Shown one piece after another: positions 1-8,068 of a stretch of 33,268 nucleotides of DNA. This stretch comes from Niallia endozanthoxylica. Lineage in GTDB: Bacteria; Bacillota; Bacilli; Bacillales; Cytobacillaceae. The DNA lies in assembly GCF_008710145.1 (NCBI RefSeq), contig NZ_VYKL01000062.1, forward strand, positions 1 to 33,268, written 5' to 3'. The notes under the pieces were generated by a model that searched no databases, was not told the origin of the DNA, and was given only the letters and a program-made list of their open reading frames with translations. Both the position numbers and the translations under genes were made by a program. Positions within the stretch are counted from its first letter, which is position 1. The number at the start of each line of letters is the position of its first letter.

Positions 1-2
1 TC

Positions 3-179
3 AAAGTCCCATCCCCTCAAACTAGACCTTTATTAATGGCCATGATTAAAAAATGTCAAGCTGATTTAGAGTTGTTTGCTCTAGAAACACAATCAGATAA
101 GGCTAAAAATATGTATAATCGTAATGCAAAAAAGCTGGCTGAACTTGAGAAACGACTTTCTCCTTTTTTGAATAGATAG
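3..179 (+). CDS. DUF1657-type small protein, 3' end only
   Basis: The window opens inside a reading frame that runs to a TAG at 177-179. The visible 58 residues contain a segment of the type 'KKCQADLELFALETQ' followed by an amphipathic helix ending in 'LEKRLSPFL'. That pattern (ASLK.AQA.LE.FAL.T, then K..Y, then L.P.L) is what I know from DUF1657 proteins, short helical proteins that in Bacillaceae often lie near spoVA-type sporulation genes. No membrane segment or catalytic motif is visible. The start lies outside the window, so length and operon partners cannot be judged. The family assignment comes from recalled pattern similarity and is moderate; the function is unknown. Confidence 0.5.
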   Translation, partial: KVPSPQTRPLLMAMIKKCQADLELFALETQSDKAKNMYNRNAKKLAELEKRLSPFLNR

Positions 180-397
180 AAACCTTAGTTATTAACTCAC
201 TTACAAATGAGTCAGCTTTTTGTTAAGTTAGAGGGAGTAAACAATTTTAACTGTTCCTTTTTTATTTAACTGCTCAAATTTCTATCTTGGAATTTAAAAG
301 TAATCATAATTTTAAATTTATAAGGAATGATAACTAAAGTTAGTACATAGGTCATGAAAGAAGAACACTCATGAACAAAAAATGTTTTCTTATTCTT

Positions 398-426
398 GTA
401 GGTTCAAATCAGGTTGCTTCCTCCAT
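398..426 (+). pseudogene. tRNA-Cys 3'-half relic
   Basis: A T-arm-like stretch GGTTCAAATC (401-410) is followed by an acceptor-like GGTTGCTTCCTCCA ending near 425. Bacillus tRNA-Cys ends in a very similar way (GGTTCAAATC, GGTTG, then CCTCCA) and is commonly followed directly by a tRNA-Leu, which is also the order here. The T-stem no longer pairs properly, and no anticodon arm or D arm can be found upstream. I read it as the surviving 3' third of a tRNA gene. Confidence 0.45.
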
Positions 427-432
427 ATGCAT

Positions 433-514
433 GTCGGTGTGGCGGAACTGGCAAATGCGCACGACTAGAAATCGTGTCCCTTTAGGAGTGTCTGTTCGAC
501 CCCGACCACCGGTA
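433..514 (+). tRNA. tRNA-Leu-derived tRNA (probably decayed), anticodon AGA
   Basis: The segment folds as a class II tRNA: acceptor GTCGGTG pairs with CACCGGT (two G-T pairs at the outer end), there is a Leu-like D arm, an anticodon stem CACGA/TCGTG, a long variable arm and a TTCGACC T-loop. The body closely resembles Bacillus tRNA-Leu (GTGGCGGAA, TGGCA, GACCCCGACCACCGGT). The seven-base anticodon loop is CTAGAAA, which puts AGA (a serine UCU anticodon) at positions 34-36 instead of a leucine anticodon. The T-stem has a T-C mismatch and no CCA is encoded (ATCT follows). It is probably a pseudogene. If charged with leucine it would misread a serine codon. Confidence 0.6.
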
Positions 515-552
515 TCTTTAAGTAAAAACGAGTTAAATTATGAAACGATAGA

Positions 553-596
553 ACACTCACAAATGTCGATATATAAATGTTTGTGGGTGTTTTTTG
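553..596 (+). terminator. Terminator of the decayed tRNA pair
   Basis: ACACTCACAAA (553-563) pairs with TTTGTGGGTGT (580-590) as 11 bp with one G-U, followed by a run of six T. It lies about 40 bases after the tRNA-Leu-like gene, where a tRNA operon terminator is expected. Confidence 0.75.
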
Positions 597-1037
597 TGTT
601 TCTTGAAAATGACTGAAAAAGTTAGGTTTTTAATTCGTTTTACACATTTTTTACACAGAGATTGGAACAAATGTTAACTAATTTTTTATTAAAATACATA
701 TATAGTAACAATTCTGTTGATTTTACAAGTACATAAAAATACTTAAGATTATGAGAAGTCTATTGAACCAGGTCCTATTCAAAAACAAATAGTTTGGGCT
801 CAAGGAAAAATATCAGAAATTACACCTGAGAAGTAGATGGTTTTTAAGTCGTTCAAAAAAACCCTTCAAGAATGACTTTTAACAAAAGAGCTTGCTTTGA
901 AGATATAAGAGTTGAATCCCTTGCTTAAATTAGACAATTAATAGACAATGATTGTTATAATTGGTATTTCCTTCTAGTTGAAGATTATCTGTTTTTTTCT
1001 GTAAACTTATATCCACTTATAGGTTTTGATTTTCGAA
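597..1037 (+). other. Intergenic stretch with one ORF fragment
   Basis: AT-rich, with no intact gene. A frame from about 763 to a TAG at 834 reads EPGPIQKQIVWAQGK and so on. It looks like the tail of a lost protein, but I do not recognise the family. A TATAAT lies near 955-960 ('gttataattgg') without a good -35 box; it might start the leader of the ABC transporter downstream. Confidence 0.3.
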
Positions 1038-1120
1038 GTGAATGGGAGGCCGACACAACCATTCACAGCAATCAGCAGTAAAAATGAAAGAGAACAAGCA
1101 CTCGCAAATGAGTGTTTTTT
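1038..1120 (+). promoter_or_regulatory. Structured leader with attenuator-like terminator
   Basis: Two hairpins lie in tandem about 60 bases before an ABC transporter start. The first is GTGAATGG (1038-1045) with CCATTCAC (1059-1066), 8 perfect bp. The second is GCACTC (1098-1103) with GAGTGT (1110-1115), closed directly by a T run, i.e. an intrinsic terminator inside the leader. A terminator between promoter and ribosome binding site is typical of attenuated antibiotic-responsive transporter genes in Bacilli. No leader peptide is assigned with confidence. Confidence 0.45.
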
Positions 1121-1179
1121 ATTTGATGCAGAGAAGATGACAGGATTCATATTCTTATGTTTTTACAGGAGGTGGTTGA

Positions 1180-1290
1180 ATGAAGGTTTTTATGGATTTG
1201 AAATGGTTCTTTAAAAAGGAAAAAAGACCCTATATTGTAGGAATCCTTTTATTAATTTTGGTAGCAATCCTTGAATTGGTTCCACCAAAA
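1180..1290 (+). pseudogene. ABC transporter N-terminus, truncated by IS
   Basis: ATG at 1180 follows a strong AGGAGGTGG site (1167-1175). The frame encodes about 37 residues with a WFFKKEKR segment, a hydrophobic helix (VGILLLILVAILEL) and VPPK. This is the usual start of the membrane domain of an exporter-type ABC half-transporter of the YheI/BmrC kind. After 'PPK' the sequence passes without a break into an IS3-type transposase, and the frame stops soon after, so no ATP-binding part remains. The family call rests on a short segment. Loss of the gene by insertion and deletion is an inference from the junction. Confidence 0.55.
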
Positions 1291-2187
1291 ATATATTCTT
1301 ATTCGTTCAGTAATTGAAAAATATCAACTAAAGCATATGGTGAGCTATCTATGTACAGTGGCCGGTGTTTCAAAAAGTGGCTATTATAATTATTTCTCAA
1401 TGAAGTCACAAGAACAGGGAAGGAGAAAAGATAAAAAGGATGAGGAAGTAAAAGAGGTTATCTTAAAAGCATACCGATTTAAAAATCGTAAGAAAGGGGC
1501 ACGCCAAATTAAAATGACCTTGGTGGGTCAATTTAATGTTGTCTACAATTTGAAACCAATACAGCGAATTATGAAGAAGTTCGGAATTATATGCCCTATT
1601 AGAAAGGCAAACCCATACAGACGACTAATGAAAGCTACTCAGGAACATCGAGCTGTACCAAACCCTCTTAAAAGAGAATTTAAGCAGGAGTTCCATGGAA
1701 GGTCCTCCTAACAGATATCACATATCTTCACTTTGGCAAGGGTCAGAGAGCCTACTTATCCACTATAAAAGACAGTTCAACAGGTGAAATCTTAGCCTAT
1801 CATGTATCAGCTCGAATGACCATTGACTTAGCTACAGATACCCTTTCAAAACTAAAGAAAAACAGGAAGTTTAAGAAAGTAAAGGATGCTTTCATACACT
1901 CGGACCAGGGTGTTCATTACACACACACTAACTTTCAAAAAATGGTGAAAAGATTAGGATTACTTCAGTCTATGTCACGAAGAGGAAACTGTTGGGATAA
2001 CGCCCCTCAAGAATCATTCTTTGGTCACCTTAAGGATGAAGCCTCTATTAAAACATGTACAACTTTAGATGAATTAAAGAAGGAAATAAAGCAGTATATG
2101 ATTTATTACAACCATTATAGATATCAGTGGAATTAAAAAAAGATGACCCCTGTTCAATACAGAGATCATCTTCTTAAAGCAGCATAG
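1288..2187 (+). pseudogene. IS3-family (IS150-like) transposase OrfB, degenerate
   Basis: Two adjacent frames together encode a nearly full OrfB. The first (to about 1710) has the N-terminal HTH_21-type region (CTVAGVSKSGYYNYF, KKGARQIKMTL). The second has the rve integrase core: TDITYL, the D of SDQGVHYT, and SRRGNCWDNAPQESFFGHLK with the catalytic Glu. The first frame breaks near 1689, where one missing base puts 'CAGGAGTTCC' out of phase. A second lesion is TAA at 2134-2136, where related transposases read YQWNLKKMTPVQYR. The frame then continues in phase to TAG at 2185-2187. No OrfA and no terminal repeats are visible, so the 5' part is missing. It cannot make active transposase. Confidence 0.85.
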
Positions 2188-2437
2188 GCTTTTTTATATT
2201 CAAACCTCATATTTCTTCATTACAGGAATGCTGCCAATATATACCGTATCGCACCCTTTAGTTGAACAATCATCATAAGAAGTTATTCCACAAATGGGCC
2301 ATAATGTTGAGGATTTAGTTTAGCATTAATATTAGGGAACCGTACTATAAGTAAATGAGGTTCTTCTTGGTTAATATTCTTGAACGTAATATACTTGAAA
2401 GAATAAGATATTAGAGTATTTTTCTCAACTATCTTTA
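2188..2437. other. Intergenic, decayed sequence
   Basis: About 250 bases between the transposase relic and the end of the germination operon. I see no ORF, no clear IS end and no convincing U-tailed hairpin for the operon. Confidence 0.4.
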
Positions 2438-3568
2438 CTAATCAATAGCGCCTGTTCGTTTTATTTCAACCTTAATAGTTGATTTTAACTTTAATGTTGA
2501 ATACTTTTCCCTCAAATCTTTATCATTTAATTTGGAATATTTTCGTAGGCTTTTTATTTTTCTTCCAATGCCGATTGGATCGGAATTTAATTTTCTTAAT
2601 TCCTCAAGAAAATCCCCGAATTCTTTGTTTAATTCTTCACCAAGAAGTTGCTCTAATTTTTTTATTGATTCCTTGTTTTTTAGAGTAACAGCAGGCTGTC
2701 CTTCTATAGTTGAAACCGAAATGGTTGCGTTTAGCTTAACTTCATCTTCTGTAGATAATTCAATACTTCCGCGGTGCTTTATAGGGTGAATGGTGATATT
2801 AAATTTATCTTCTTTTGGCTTTTCGGCTAGTGAGACTCCTTTTTGTTTGAATGTCTCTACAGGTATATTTAATGTAATATCTCCCAGAGAAGCCTTGCGA
2901 TGGGTGAATAACTTGATGAACATGGTTTTTTTCAAAGAAATTGAACCTACCATTTTATCATTTTTAAATAATGCAACGCTATTGATGTAAGGTGCTACAC
3001 CTTCTTCATTTGAAATGATGGGTAAGGTAGGGTCAATACCAATTTCATAGAGCGTAGAAAAAAAATCATGTAGGTTGGAATTTATTAACATTTCTTTTCT
3101 TTCTTGCTTATCCAACAATTGATAAATATATGACCCCATTTCAGGATATTCTTCATAGTTTCTATTTTTAATGATATCTTCAGCATTATCTGTAATGGCT
3201 AAAAATATTAAAGATCCTATGCTGGTGTCTCGTTGCATGGTATCTAAAAAATTTGAAATTCCTTTCGTTTCTGTCATATCTTTATTAAATAGTAATGTCC
3301 TTAATTGTCCAGAAGTAATGTCGTGGCTTGTTTTTTGTTCTAAAATTTGTCTTATCTGTTTGCTTGTCGTTCCGACGGCCGAAATAATTTCACTTGTTTT
3401 TTCTTCCTTTCGATCGAACTGCAATAAACTAATCGTACCTAAGTAAGTACCATCATCAAGTAAATCATAACCAATAATTGTTGAAATTCCTTGCCTTTCT
3501 AGTATTTTTTCAGGTGGCATACAGGCAGTGCAGAGAAGAGAACAAAATAGAATAAGCCATTTTTTCAT
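2438..3568 (-). CDS. Ger(x)C family spore germination lipoprotein
   Basis: 376 residues from ATG at 3568, chosen because GGAGTTGAAATA precedes it; a longer in-frame extension would run into the upstream gene. The N-terminus is a lipoprotein signal (MKKWLILFCSLLCTAC) with Cys16 as the lipidated residue; Cys at -3 of the lipobox is slightly atypical. The mature part has GerAC-family features: ILERQGISTIIGYD, the QIRQILEQKTS region, and a C-terminal domain with LKNKESIKKLEQLL. The C subunit sits on the outer face of the inner spore membrane and is needed with the A and B subunits for response to a nutrient germinant. It is the last gene of a gerA-type operon, 13 bases after the B gene. The germinant cannot be told from sequence. 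Confidence 0.93.
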   Translation of the reverse strand: MKKWLILFCSLLCTACMPPEKILERQGISTIIGYDLLDDGTYLGTISLLQFDRKEEKTSEIISAVGTTSKQIRQILEQKTSHDITSGQLRTLLFNKDMTETKGISNFLDTMQRDTSIGSLIFLAITDNAEDIIKNRNYEEYPEMGSYIYQLLDKQERKEMLINSNLHDFFSTLYEIGIDPTLPIISNEEGVAPYINSVALFKNDKMVGSISLKKTMFIKLFTHRKASLGDITLNIPVETFKQKGVSLAEKPKEDKFNITIHPIKHRGSIELSTEDEVKLNATISVSTIEGQPAVTLKNKESIKKLEQLLGEELNKEFGDFLEELRKLNSDPIGIGRKIKSLRKYSKLNDKDLREKYSTLKLKSTIKVEIKRTGAID

Positions 3569-3581
3569 TATTTCAACTCCA

Positions 3582-4667
3582 TTAAGAATGAGAAAGAATT
3601 TTAGATTTAATAATTGAAATGAAATATAACAAGATCGGATAGACAAACCATAAGTAAAAACCAATATGACCAATATGATTAATGAAAAGGTTAATGTCGA
3701 CTCTTTTAGTGATAAAAAAACTTATGATAAAAATGATGATTGAGATGATCCAAATTCCATGTTTTTGTTTGACATGAAAAATATGTTTAACACCTTTTGA
3801 AGAAATGAATAGGGTTATGCTTAAATTTGAAAATATAACTAATATCCATATGGATACTGCTATATATTCAAAACGCTCAAGAAAAGGAAAATGGACTACA
3901 CTTATCATACTGACAAGAGGCCAAATATTTTTTTCTAATTCCTTTGCACTAAAAAATAATATAGAAATAACAGTTGTAAATAAAACAAGAAGTGTAGTAA
4001 ACCACACTGCTAATTGACTGATAAAAAGAAGCTTATCTTTTTCCTTTATGAATGGAAAAATAAAAAATAACGTTTCAAAACCTAGCATTGTATAGCTGCT
4101 ATTAAATACTCCTTCCACTATTTCAGGCGGGGATGTTGTCAAGATGGGTAAAATTCTAGTTATTTGCAAGGATTCAAATGGTTGATACAATACAAATATG
4201 ATCCATATAGTTATAAAAAAAGATAAGAAGCATACCCCTGCAACTACTCTGAATCCTCCTGATACTGCATAAAGTGTTACTAATAATAGGGCAGAAACAC
4301 CTACCCACTCATAAACTCCTTCATATCCCCATGCTAGAGACAATTCAACATAACTGATGATGATAGAGTAATTTGATGCAATAAAGTAAATGACAATAAC
4401 GGTATTGATGATACTGCTTATAAAACGACCAAATACATTTTCATTTATTTCATAAAGATTAAAGTTTTCATAATGATTAAGTATCCTAATCATTATCCAA
4501 GTGATAAGACTGATAAGTAGACCAGATAGTAAAATGGAGACCCATGCATCCTGCTTTGCTGCTAGATAGATTATTCTAGGGAAACCGAGTATGCCCATCC
4601 CGATTTGTGAGGTGTGTATAATGAAGAAAGCAATATAGGCGTTTACAAAACTAACAGTTGATTTCAT
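3582..4667 (-). CDS. GerAB/YndE-type spore germination permease
   Basis: 361 residues, almost wholly hydrophobic with about ten predicted membrane helices, the size and profile of the GerAB family (APC superfamily). Typical features are the N-terminal 'SQIGMGILGFPR' segment in helix 1, the GGFRVVAGV stretch and the long final hydrophobic helices. In characterised systems the B subunit binds the germinant in the inner spore membrane. It begins 8 bases after the A gene and ends 13 bases before the C gene, so the three are almost certainly co-transcribed, probably in the forespore. Confidence 0.93.
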   Translation of the reverse strand: MKSTVSFVNAYIAFFIIHTSQIGMGILGFPRIIYLAAKQDAWVSILLSGLLISLITWIMIRILNHYENFNLYEINENVFGRFISSIINTVIVIYFIASNYSIIISYVELSLAWGYEGVYEWVGVSALLLVTLYAVSGGFRVVAGVCFLSFFITIWIIFVLYQPFESLQITRILPILTTSPPEIVEGVFNSSYTMLGFETLFFIFPFIKEKDKLLFISQLAVWFTTLLVLFTTVISILFFSAKELEKNIWPLVSMISVVHFPFLERFEYIAVSIWILVIFSNLSITLFISSKGVKHIFHVKQKHGIWIISIIIFIISFFITKRVDINLFINHIGHIGFYLWFVYPILLYFISIIKSKILSHS

Positions 4668-4675
4668 TATCCACC

Positions 4676-6160
4676 TCAGAATTCATCCAAATCTTTATCA
4701 ATATTTTTTAATTTCCATTCTGCACGTAACGTTTTTAATGGACGGTTAACTACAGGGCGTCTCATATAAAAATGGTGTGGAAGACGTATTAGGAAGTATT
4801 TTAAATCCTTTATCCTAAATGGGTATAAAGGTGCAAGATAAGGTTTGTTTAATGATGTCAACCTTAACAAGTGGACCATCAGTACACAGATACCAACCAT
4901 AATCCCATTCAATCCCCAAATTCCTGCTAGAATAATGAAAGGAAATCTGCAAATTCTTATGGCAGTCCCCATCTCATAAATAGGGGAAGAAAACGCTCCT
5001 AATGCACTAAATGCCACGATAATAATTAAAATATTGCTGGTTAAGCCCGCCTCAACTGTTGCTTGGCCAATTACAATCCCTCCAACAATACCCATTGTTT
5101 GACCTACTTTTGACGGAAGCCGTGCCCCTGCCTCTCTAAGTAATTCAATTAATAATTCCATTAAAAGTACTTCTAGAAAAGGGGGAAAAGGAACTAGTGA
5201 ACGGGATTGCCCAATGATGATTAATAATCGAGATGGTATAAGTTCAAAGTGATAGGTAATGATTGCAACATAGAATGCTGTGAAGAGTAGTGACCCAGCC
5301 ATGGCTAATAATCGTATATATCTTATAAAAGTACTCAGAGACCATCGCAAATAAATATCTTCTGTTGATTCAAAAAACGAAAAAAAATTAGCAGGCCCAA
5401 TAATAGCCACTGGGCTTCGATCTAAAAGGATACCAACCCTTCCATTTAAAATAGAATAGAGAAATCGATCGGGAAGCTCTGTCATGATAAACTGAGGAAA
5501 AAAAGAATAATGATTATCTTCAAGACATTGTGCCAAAACTGAACTGTCACTTATATCATCAGTTATAATATTTTCAAGCTTATGTTTAAGTGTTTTTAGT
5601 ATGTCTTCATCCGTTAAATCTTTAATATATATAATTCTTAATTGCTTCTTAACATGTTCACCTATTTCTAATTCATCAGTACACAAATTAGAATTATTTA
5701 GATTTTGTCTAATAATTTTTATATTAGAAGCTAATGATTCTGTAAACGAAATTTTAGGACCGTATACCAAAGATTCAGTTTCTGCTTTCTCGATGGATCT
5801 TTCAATTGGATTAGCACAATTTACTAAAAGGGCTTTACTTTCTTTTAATAAGTAAATATAAACGAATCCATTTAAAAGTGAAGAAATAATTTCTTGTTCC
5901 TTAAAGTCAATCTTTACTTCGCCAATAGGGATATTTTTCATTAAATAAGGATAGGTTATATCTTTTTTTGGCAGCTGTTGAATGAATTTAATAATATATT
6001 CATTAACTGTTTCAGTCTTAATTAAATTTTTCATAAAGACAACTTCAAGACAATCTCCAGCAACTTCAATTGTCCTACAAAGTAAATCTGGTGATTGGTT
6101 GAGGATATATTTAATTTTTTTATAATTTGGGCAATTATTTTTATTTGTTGTGTTTGTCAT
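4676..6160 (-). CDS. GerAA family spore germination protein
   Basis: 494 residues from ATG at 6160. The frame opens earlier with a GTG at 6178, but the ribosome site (TGAGGATT) lies inside that extension, nine bases before the ATG, so the ATG is preferred. The N-terminal half is soluble (about residues 1-270) with the GerA-family ILLDRSPVAIIGPANFFSFF stretch. The C-terminal half has several membrane helices and conserved 'GQTMGIVGGIVIGQ' and 'SSPIYEMGTAIRICRFP' segments. It is the first gene of the operon and encodes the A subunit of a nutrient germinant receptor. I found no convincing sigma-G promoter upstream. Confidence 0.94.
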   Translation of the reverse strand: MTNTTNKNNCPNYKKIKYILNQSPDLLCRTIEVAGDCLEVVFMKNLIKTETVNEYIIKFIQQLPKKDITYPYLMKNIPIGEVKIDFKEQEIISSLLNGFVYIYLLKESKALLVNCANPIERSIEKAETESLVYGPKISFTESLASNIKIIRQNLNNSNLCTDELEIGEHVKKQLRIIYIKDLTDEDILKTLKHKLENIITDDISDSSVLAQCLEDNHYSFFPQFIMTELPDRFLYSILNGRVGILLDRSPVAIIGPANFFSFFESTEDIYLRWSLSTFIRYIRLLAMAGSLLFTAFYVAIITYHFELIPSRLLIIIGQSRSLVPFPPFLEVLLMELLIELLREAGARLPSKVGQTMGIVGGIVIGQATVEAGLTSNILIIIVAFSALGAFSSPIYEMGTAIRICRFPFIILAGIWGLNGIMVGICVLMVHLLRLTSLNKPYLAPLYPFRIKDLKYFLIRLPHHFYMRRPVVNRPLKTLRAEWKLKNIDKDLDEF

Positions 6161-6298
6161 TTTAACAATCCTCAGCACTTTTATTATTATTATTATTTGA
6201 AATAAAAAAAAATTTATCCTTGTTTTACAAATATGAGAAAAGAGTTCTTTTCAACTAACTTTGGAAAGAACCAATATTAAATTATCAAATACAGTGTA

Positions 6299-6338
6299 AA
6301 ATACCCTGGGTATTTCGAAGCCAGGGTGTTTTCTATTT
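6299..6338. terminator. Bidirectional terminator-like hairpin
   Basis: ATACCCTGG pairs with CCAGGGTGT (perfect ACCCTGG/CCAGGGT core) around an 11-base loop, followed by TTTTCTATTTT on the plus strand and TATTTTACAC on the minus strand. It lies upstream of the germination operon and could insulate it from transcription entering from the right. Confidence 0.55.
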
Positions 6339-6414
6339 TAAAGATATTTAATATCAGTTCTTCATACTTGTTATACCCTGTTAGAACAAATGAAAATGAG
6401 ATGATATCAAGCTA

Positions 6415-6454
6415 GCAAGGTTAACCTTGCCGTTATCTTTTAGGATAACTTTTT
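6415..6454 (+). terminator. Perfect palindrome followed by terminator hairpin
   Basis: A 16-base perfect palindrome GCAAGGTTAACCTTGC (6415-6430) is followed directly by GTTATC, TTTTAG loop, GATAAC and five T (6432-6454), a compact intrinsic terminator. No gene ends just before it, so its partner may have been lost. Confidence 0.45.
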
Positions 6455-6977
6455 GTAATAGATCTTATGAAATTTGCATCGAATGATAGGTACTTGTAGA
6501 CAAAAAGTGTTTCTCATTTTGTTCTAAAGCGTTACTCAATTTACGCGGCTGAAAGAGGTTAGGCAAATGGTCTCTTTCACTATCTATCTTCAACATTCGC
6601 TACTGGTTGGGGGATCTAGAGCCCAGAGCTAGAGTAATTTGAAGAAGAATTTTGAAAGTAAATTCAAAGTAGTTTAACTCCCTTCGAACAAAGTCTTTGC
6701 ATACTAGTGCTTCCATTTCCTTTGTGTTCGGGGACTTGGGGCTCATATGAAGAGTGGCCGTCGTTGGATTACACCTACTCGCTTGTATTACGCTCAAACA
6801 AGGGGGCCCTCCTGCAAAGCTAGCCTATCACATGGCCCACCCAAACCAAAAGACTACGGATCACTAGTGATATGAACTAGTGACATAGAGAATATTTGGT
6901 TTTGCTAGTTTTGAATGAAATCAAATACAATATTTATAAAGTAATAAACTTAAATAATGACAAAATAGTGACAAGGG
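6455..6977. other. Intergenic region with GC-richer unexplained block
   Basis: No ORF here has a ribosome site or a recognisable product; the longest frame (minus strand, 6600-6797) lacks both. An 8-bp inverted repeat TGAAAGAG (6550-6557) / CTCTTTCA (6572-6579) is present. From about 6590 to 6870 the base composition is clearly more GC-rich than the flanks, with blocks such as GGGGGATCTAGAGCCC and GGGGGCCCTCC. The motif CACTAGTG recurs near 6862. I cannot identify this block. Confidence 0.35.
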
Positions 6978-7006
6978 TTGAAACTACTAGTAGAGTAGAG
7001 TATATT
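6978..7006 (+). promoter_or_regulatory. Sigma-A-type promoter for the DoxX gene
   Basis: TTGAAA (6978-6983), a spacer of 17, then TATATT (7001-7006). It would start transcription near 7013 and leave a leader of about 115 bases before the ATG at 7129. Confidence 0.45.
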
Positions 7007-7021
7007 ATAGACATAGAAGTT

Positions 7022-7037
7022 AGTGAAATATTTCACA
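7022..7037. promoter_or_regulatory. Crp/Fnr- or Rex-like palindrome, site 1
   Basis: AGTGAAATATTTCACA contains the perfect 14-base palindrome GTGAAATATTTCAC. It fits the Crp/Fnr pattern TGTGA-N6-TCACA with one change and, with its flanks, the Rex pattern TTGTGAA-N4-TTCACAA with one change. It lies just downstream of the predicted transcription start, a position that suggests repression. Confidence 0.45.
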
Positions 7038-7090
7038 ATAAAATAAAGTATAAGGAATGACTCAATCAATAATATTTTTTTAATCCTAAA

Positions 7091-7106
7091 TGTGAAATCA
7101 ATCACA
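7091..7106. promoter_or_regulatory. Crp/Fnr-like palindrome, site 2
   Basis: TGTGAAATCAATCACA is an exact TGTGA-N6-TCACA match. It ends eight bases before the GGAGGG ribosome site of the DoxX gene, so a bound protein would lie inside the transcribed leader. Confidence 0.5.
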
Positions 7107-7128
7107 ATATAATTGGAGGGAAATAGAT

Positions 7129-7644
7129 ATGGAAACAAAATGGTGGAAAATTCCTCAAGTAAGTGCTATTTGGACAGTGATAAGAATTTGGTTAGGTGTA
7201 CAATGGATGACGGCAGGATGGGGCAAAATAACAGGTGGATTCGAAGTAAATGGATTTTTACAAGGAGCGATTATGAAAGCAGGTGGTGAGGCTCCAATCG
7301 TACAAGGATGGTATGCAGGTTTCTTGGAAAACGTTGCTCTTCCAAATGCAGGCTTGTTTAATGTATTAGTTCCTTGGGGTGAATTCCTTATTGGTATTGG
7401 ACTCATTCTAGGGGCATCTACCATTCCAGCTTTAATCGCAGCGGCTTTTATGAACTTAAACTTCCTTTTAGCCGGAACAATTAGTACAAACCCTGAATAT
7501 TTGGCTTTAGAAGTGATTTTACTATTCGCAGGTGTTGGCAGCTACTACTGGGGCGTTGATCGCTTCATGATTCCAGCATTAAAAGCGTATTTTACTAATA
7601 AAAGAAACCGTGACGCAGAACATAAAAAACCTGCAGTGGTTTAA
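7129..7644 (+). CDS. DoxX/DoxD-family membrane protein
   Basis: 171 residues from ATG at 7129 after GGAGGG. There are four hydrophobic segments (about 10-35, 75-95, 100-120 and 125-150). The N-terminal 'WTVIRIWLGVQWMTAGWGKI' pattern is characteristic of DoxX/DoxD proteins; DoxD is the small membrane subunit of thiosulfate:quinone oxidoreductase in archaea, and most bacterial members are of unknown role in membrane redox or oxidative stress. 'VLVPWGEFLIGIGLILG' and a polar C-terminus (KRNRDAEHKK) complete it. It is monocistronic: own promoter, two Fnr- or Rex-like palindromes in the leader and a strong terminator behind. That context suggests control by oxygen or NADH state, but this is inference. 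Confidence 0.85.
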   Translation: METKWWKIPQVSAIWTVIRIWLGVQWMTAGWGKITGGFEVNGFLQGAIMKAGGEAPIVQGWYAGFLENVALPNAGLFNVLVPWGEFLIGIGLILGASTIPALIAAAFMNLNFLLAGTISTNPEYLALEVILLFAGVGSYYWGVDRFMIPALKAYFTNKRNRDAEHKKPAVV

Positions 7645-7670
7645 ATGAATAACAGTTTAAAAAGAACCTA

Positions 7671-7711
7671 AAAAAGCAAGTGACCTTTATACATGGTTGA
7701 CTTGCTTTTTA
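7671..7711 (+). terminator. Terminator of the DoxX gene
   Basis: AAAAAGCAAGT pairs perfectly (11 bp) with ACTTGCTTTTT around a 19-base loop, 26 bases after the stop codon. Confidence 0.8.
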
Positions 7712-7758
7712 TAGGAGCGGATGCAGCTTTTGGCATTTAAAATTCATTTAGAGTGGAT

Positions 7759-7793
7759 AAAGACTTCAAGAGTGTTCTTGAGGTCTTTTATTA
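7759..7793. terminator. Second terminator-like hairpin
   Basis: A 13-bp stem (AAAGACTTCAAGA with TCTTGAGGTCTTT, one G-U) with loop GTGT, followed by TATTATTTC. No gene ends just before it. It may back up the DoxX terminator. Confidence 0.5.
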
Positions 7794-8068
7794 TTTCATT
7801 TATTATTTTCTCAGCAAGTCGCTTCCAGTGTGGTCTCTAAAGTTTCACTCTTTTTCGAAGAAGTAAGTTCCTACTAGTAATTCATCATGCAATAATATGG
7901 AAGCTAATATAGTAGTAATATCTTTGCATTATTGCATTGGAAGAAAGTACGAGGGGGGTCATTCTAATTATAAAATTACACTTAATTACTAGTGATTCAT
8001 TCGTGGCAGAGTGATCTATACAAGCATTGCAAGAAAAGATTCTGTCGAAACATGAGGTATAGAAAGTC
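7794..8068. other. Intergenic with a 10-bp inverted repeat
   Basis: No gene seen. ATGCAATAAT (7887-7896) and ATTATTGCAT (7928-7937) form a perfect 10-bp inverted repeat with a 31-base spacer; neither end has a T run, so it is not a simple terminator. Confidence 0.35.

Noticed and set aside
371..616. 81-aa ORF across the tRNA-like region
   Set aside because: It runs through the tRNA-Cys/Leu relic and the terminator hairpin; the frame is accidental.
1026..1214. 62-aa ORF before the ABC transporter
   Set aside because: It spans the leader hairpins and the transporter start in another frame and has no ribosome site.
6180..6300. Sigma-G promoter for the germination operon
   Set aside because: TGAAAA and CATATT occur on the minus strand, but the spacing between them is too short for a sigma-G promoter.
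6600..6797. 65-aa minus-strand ORF in the GC-richer block
   Set aside because: No ribosome site, no recognisable domain and low-complexity ends; the block itself is reported instead.
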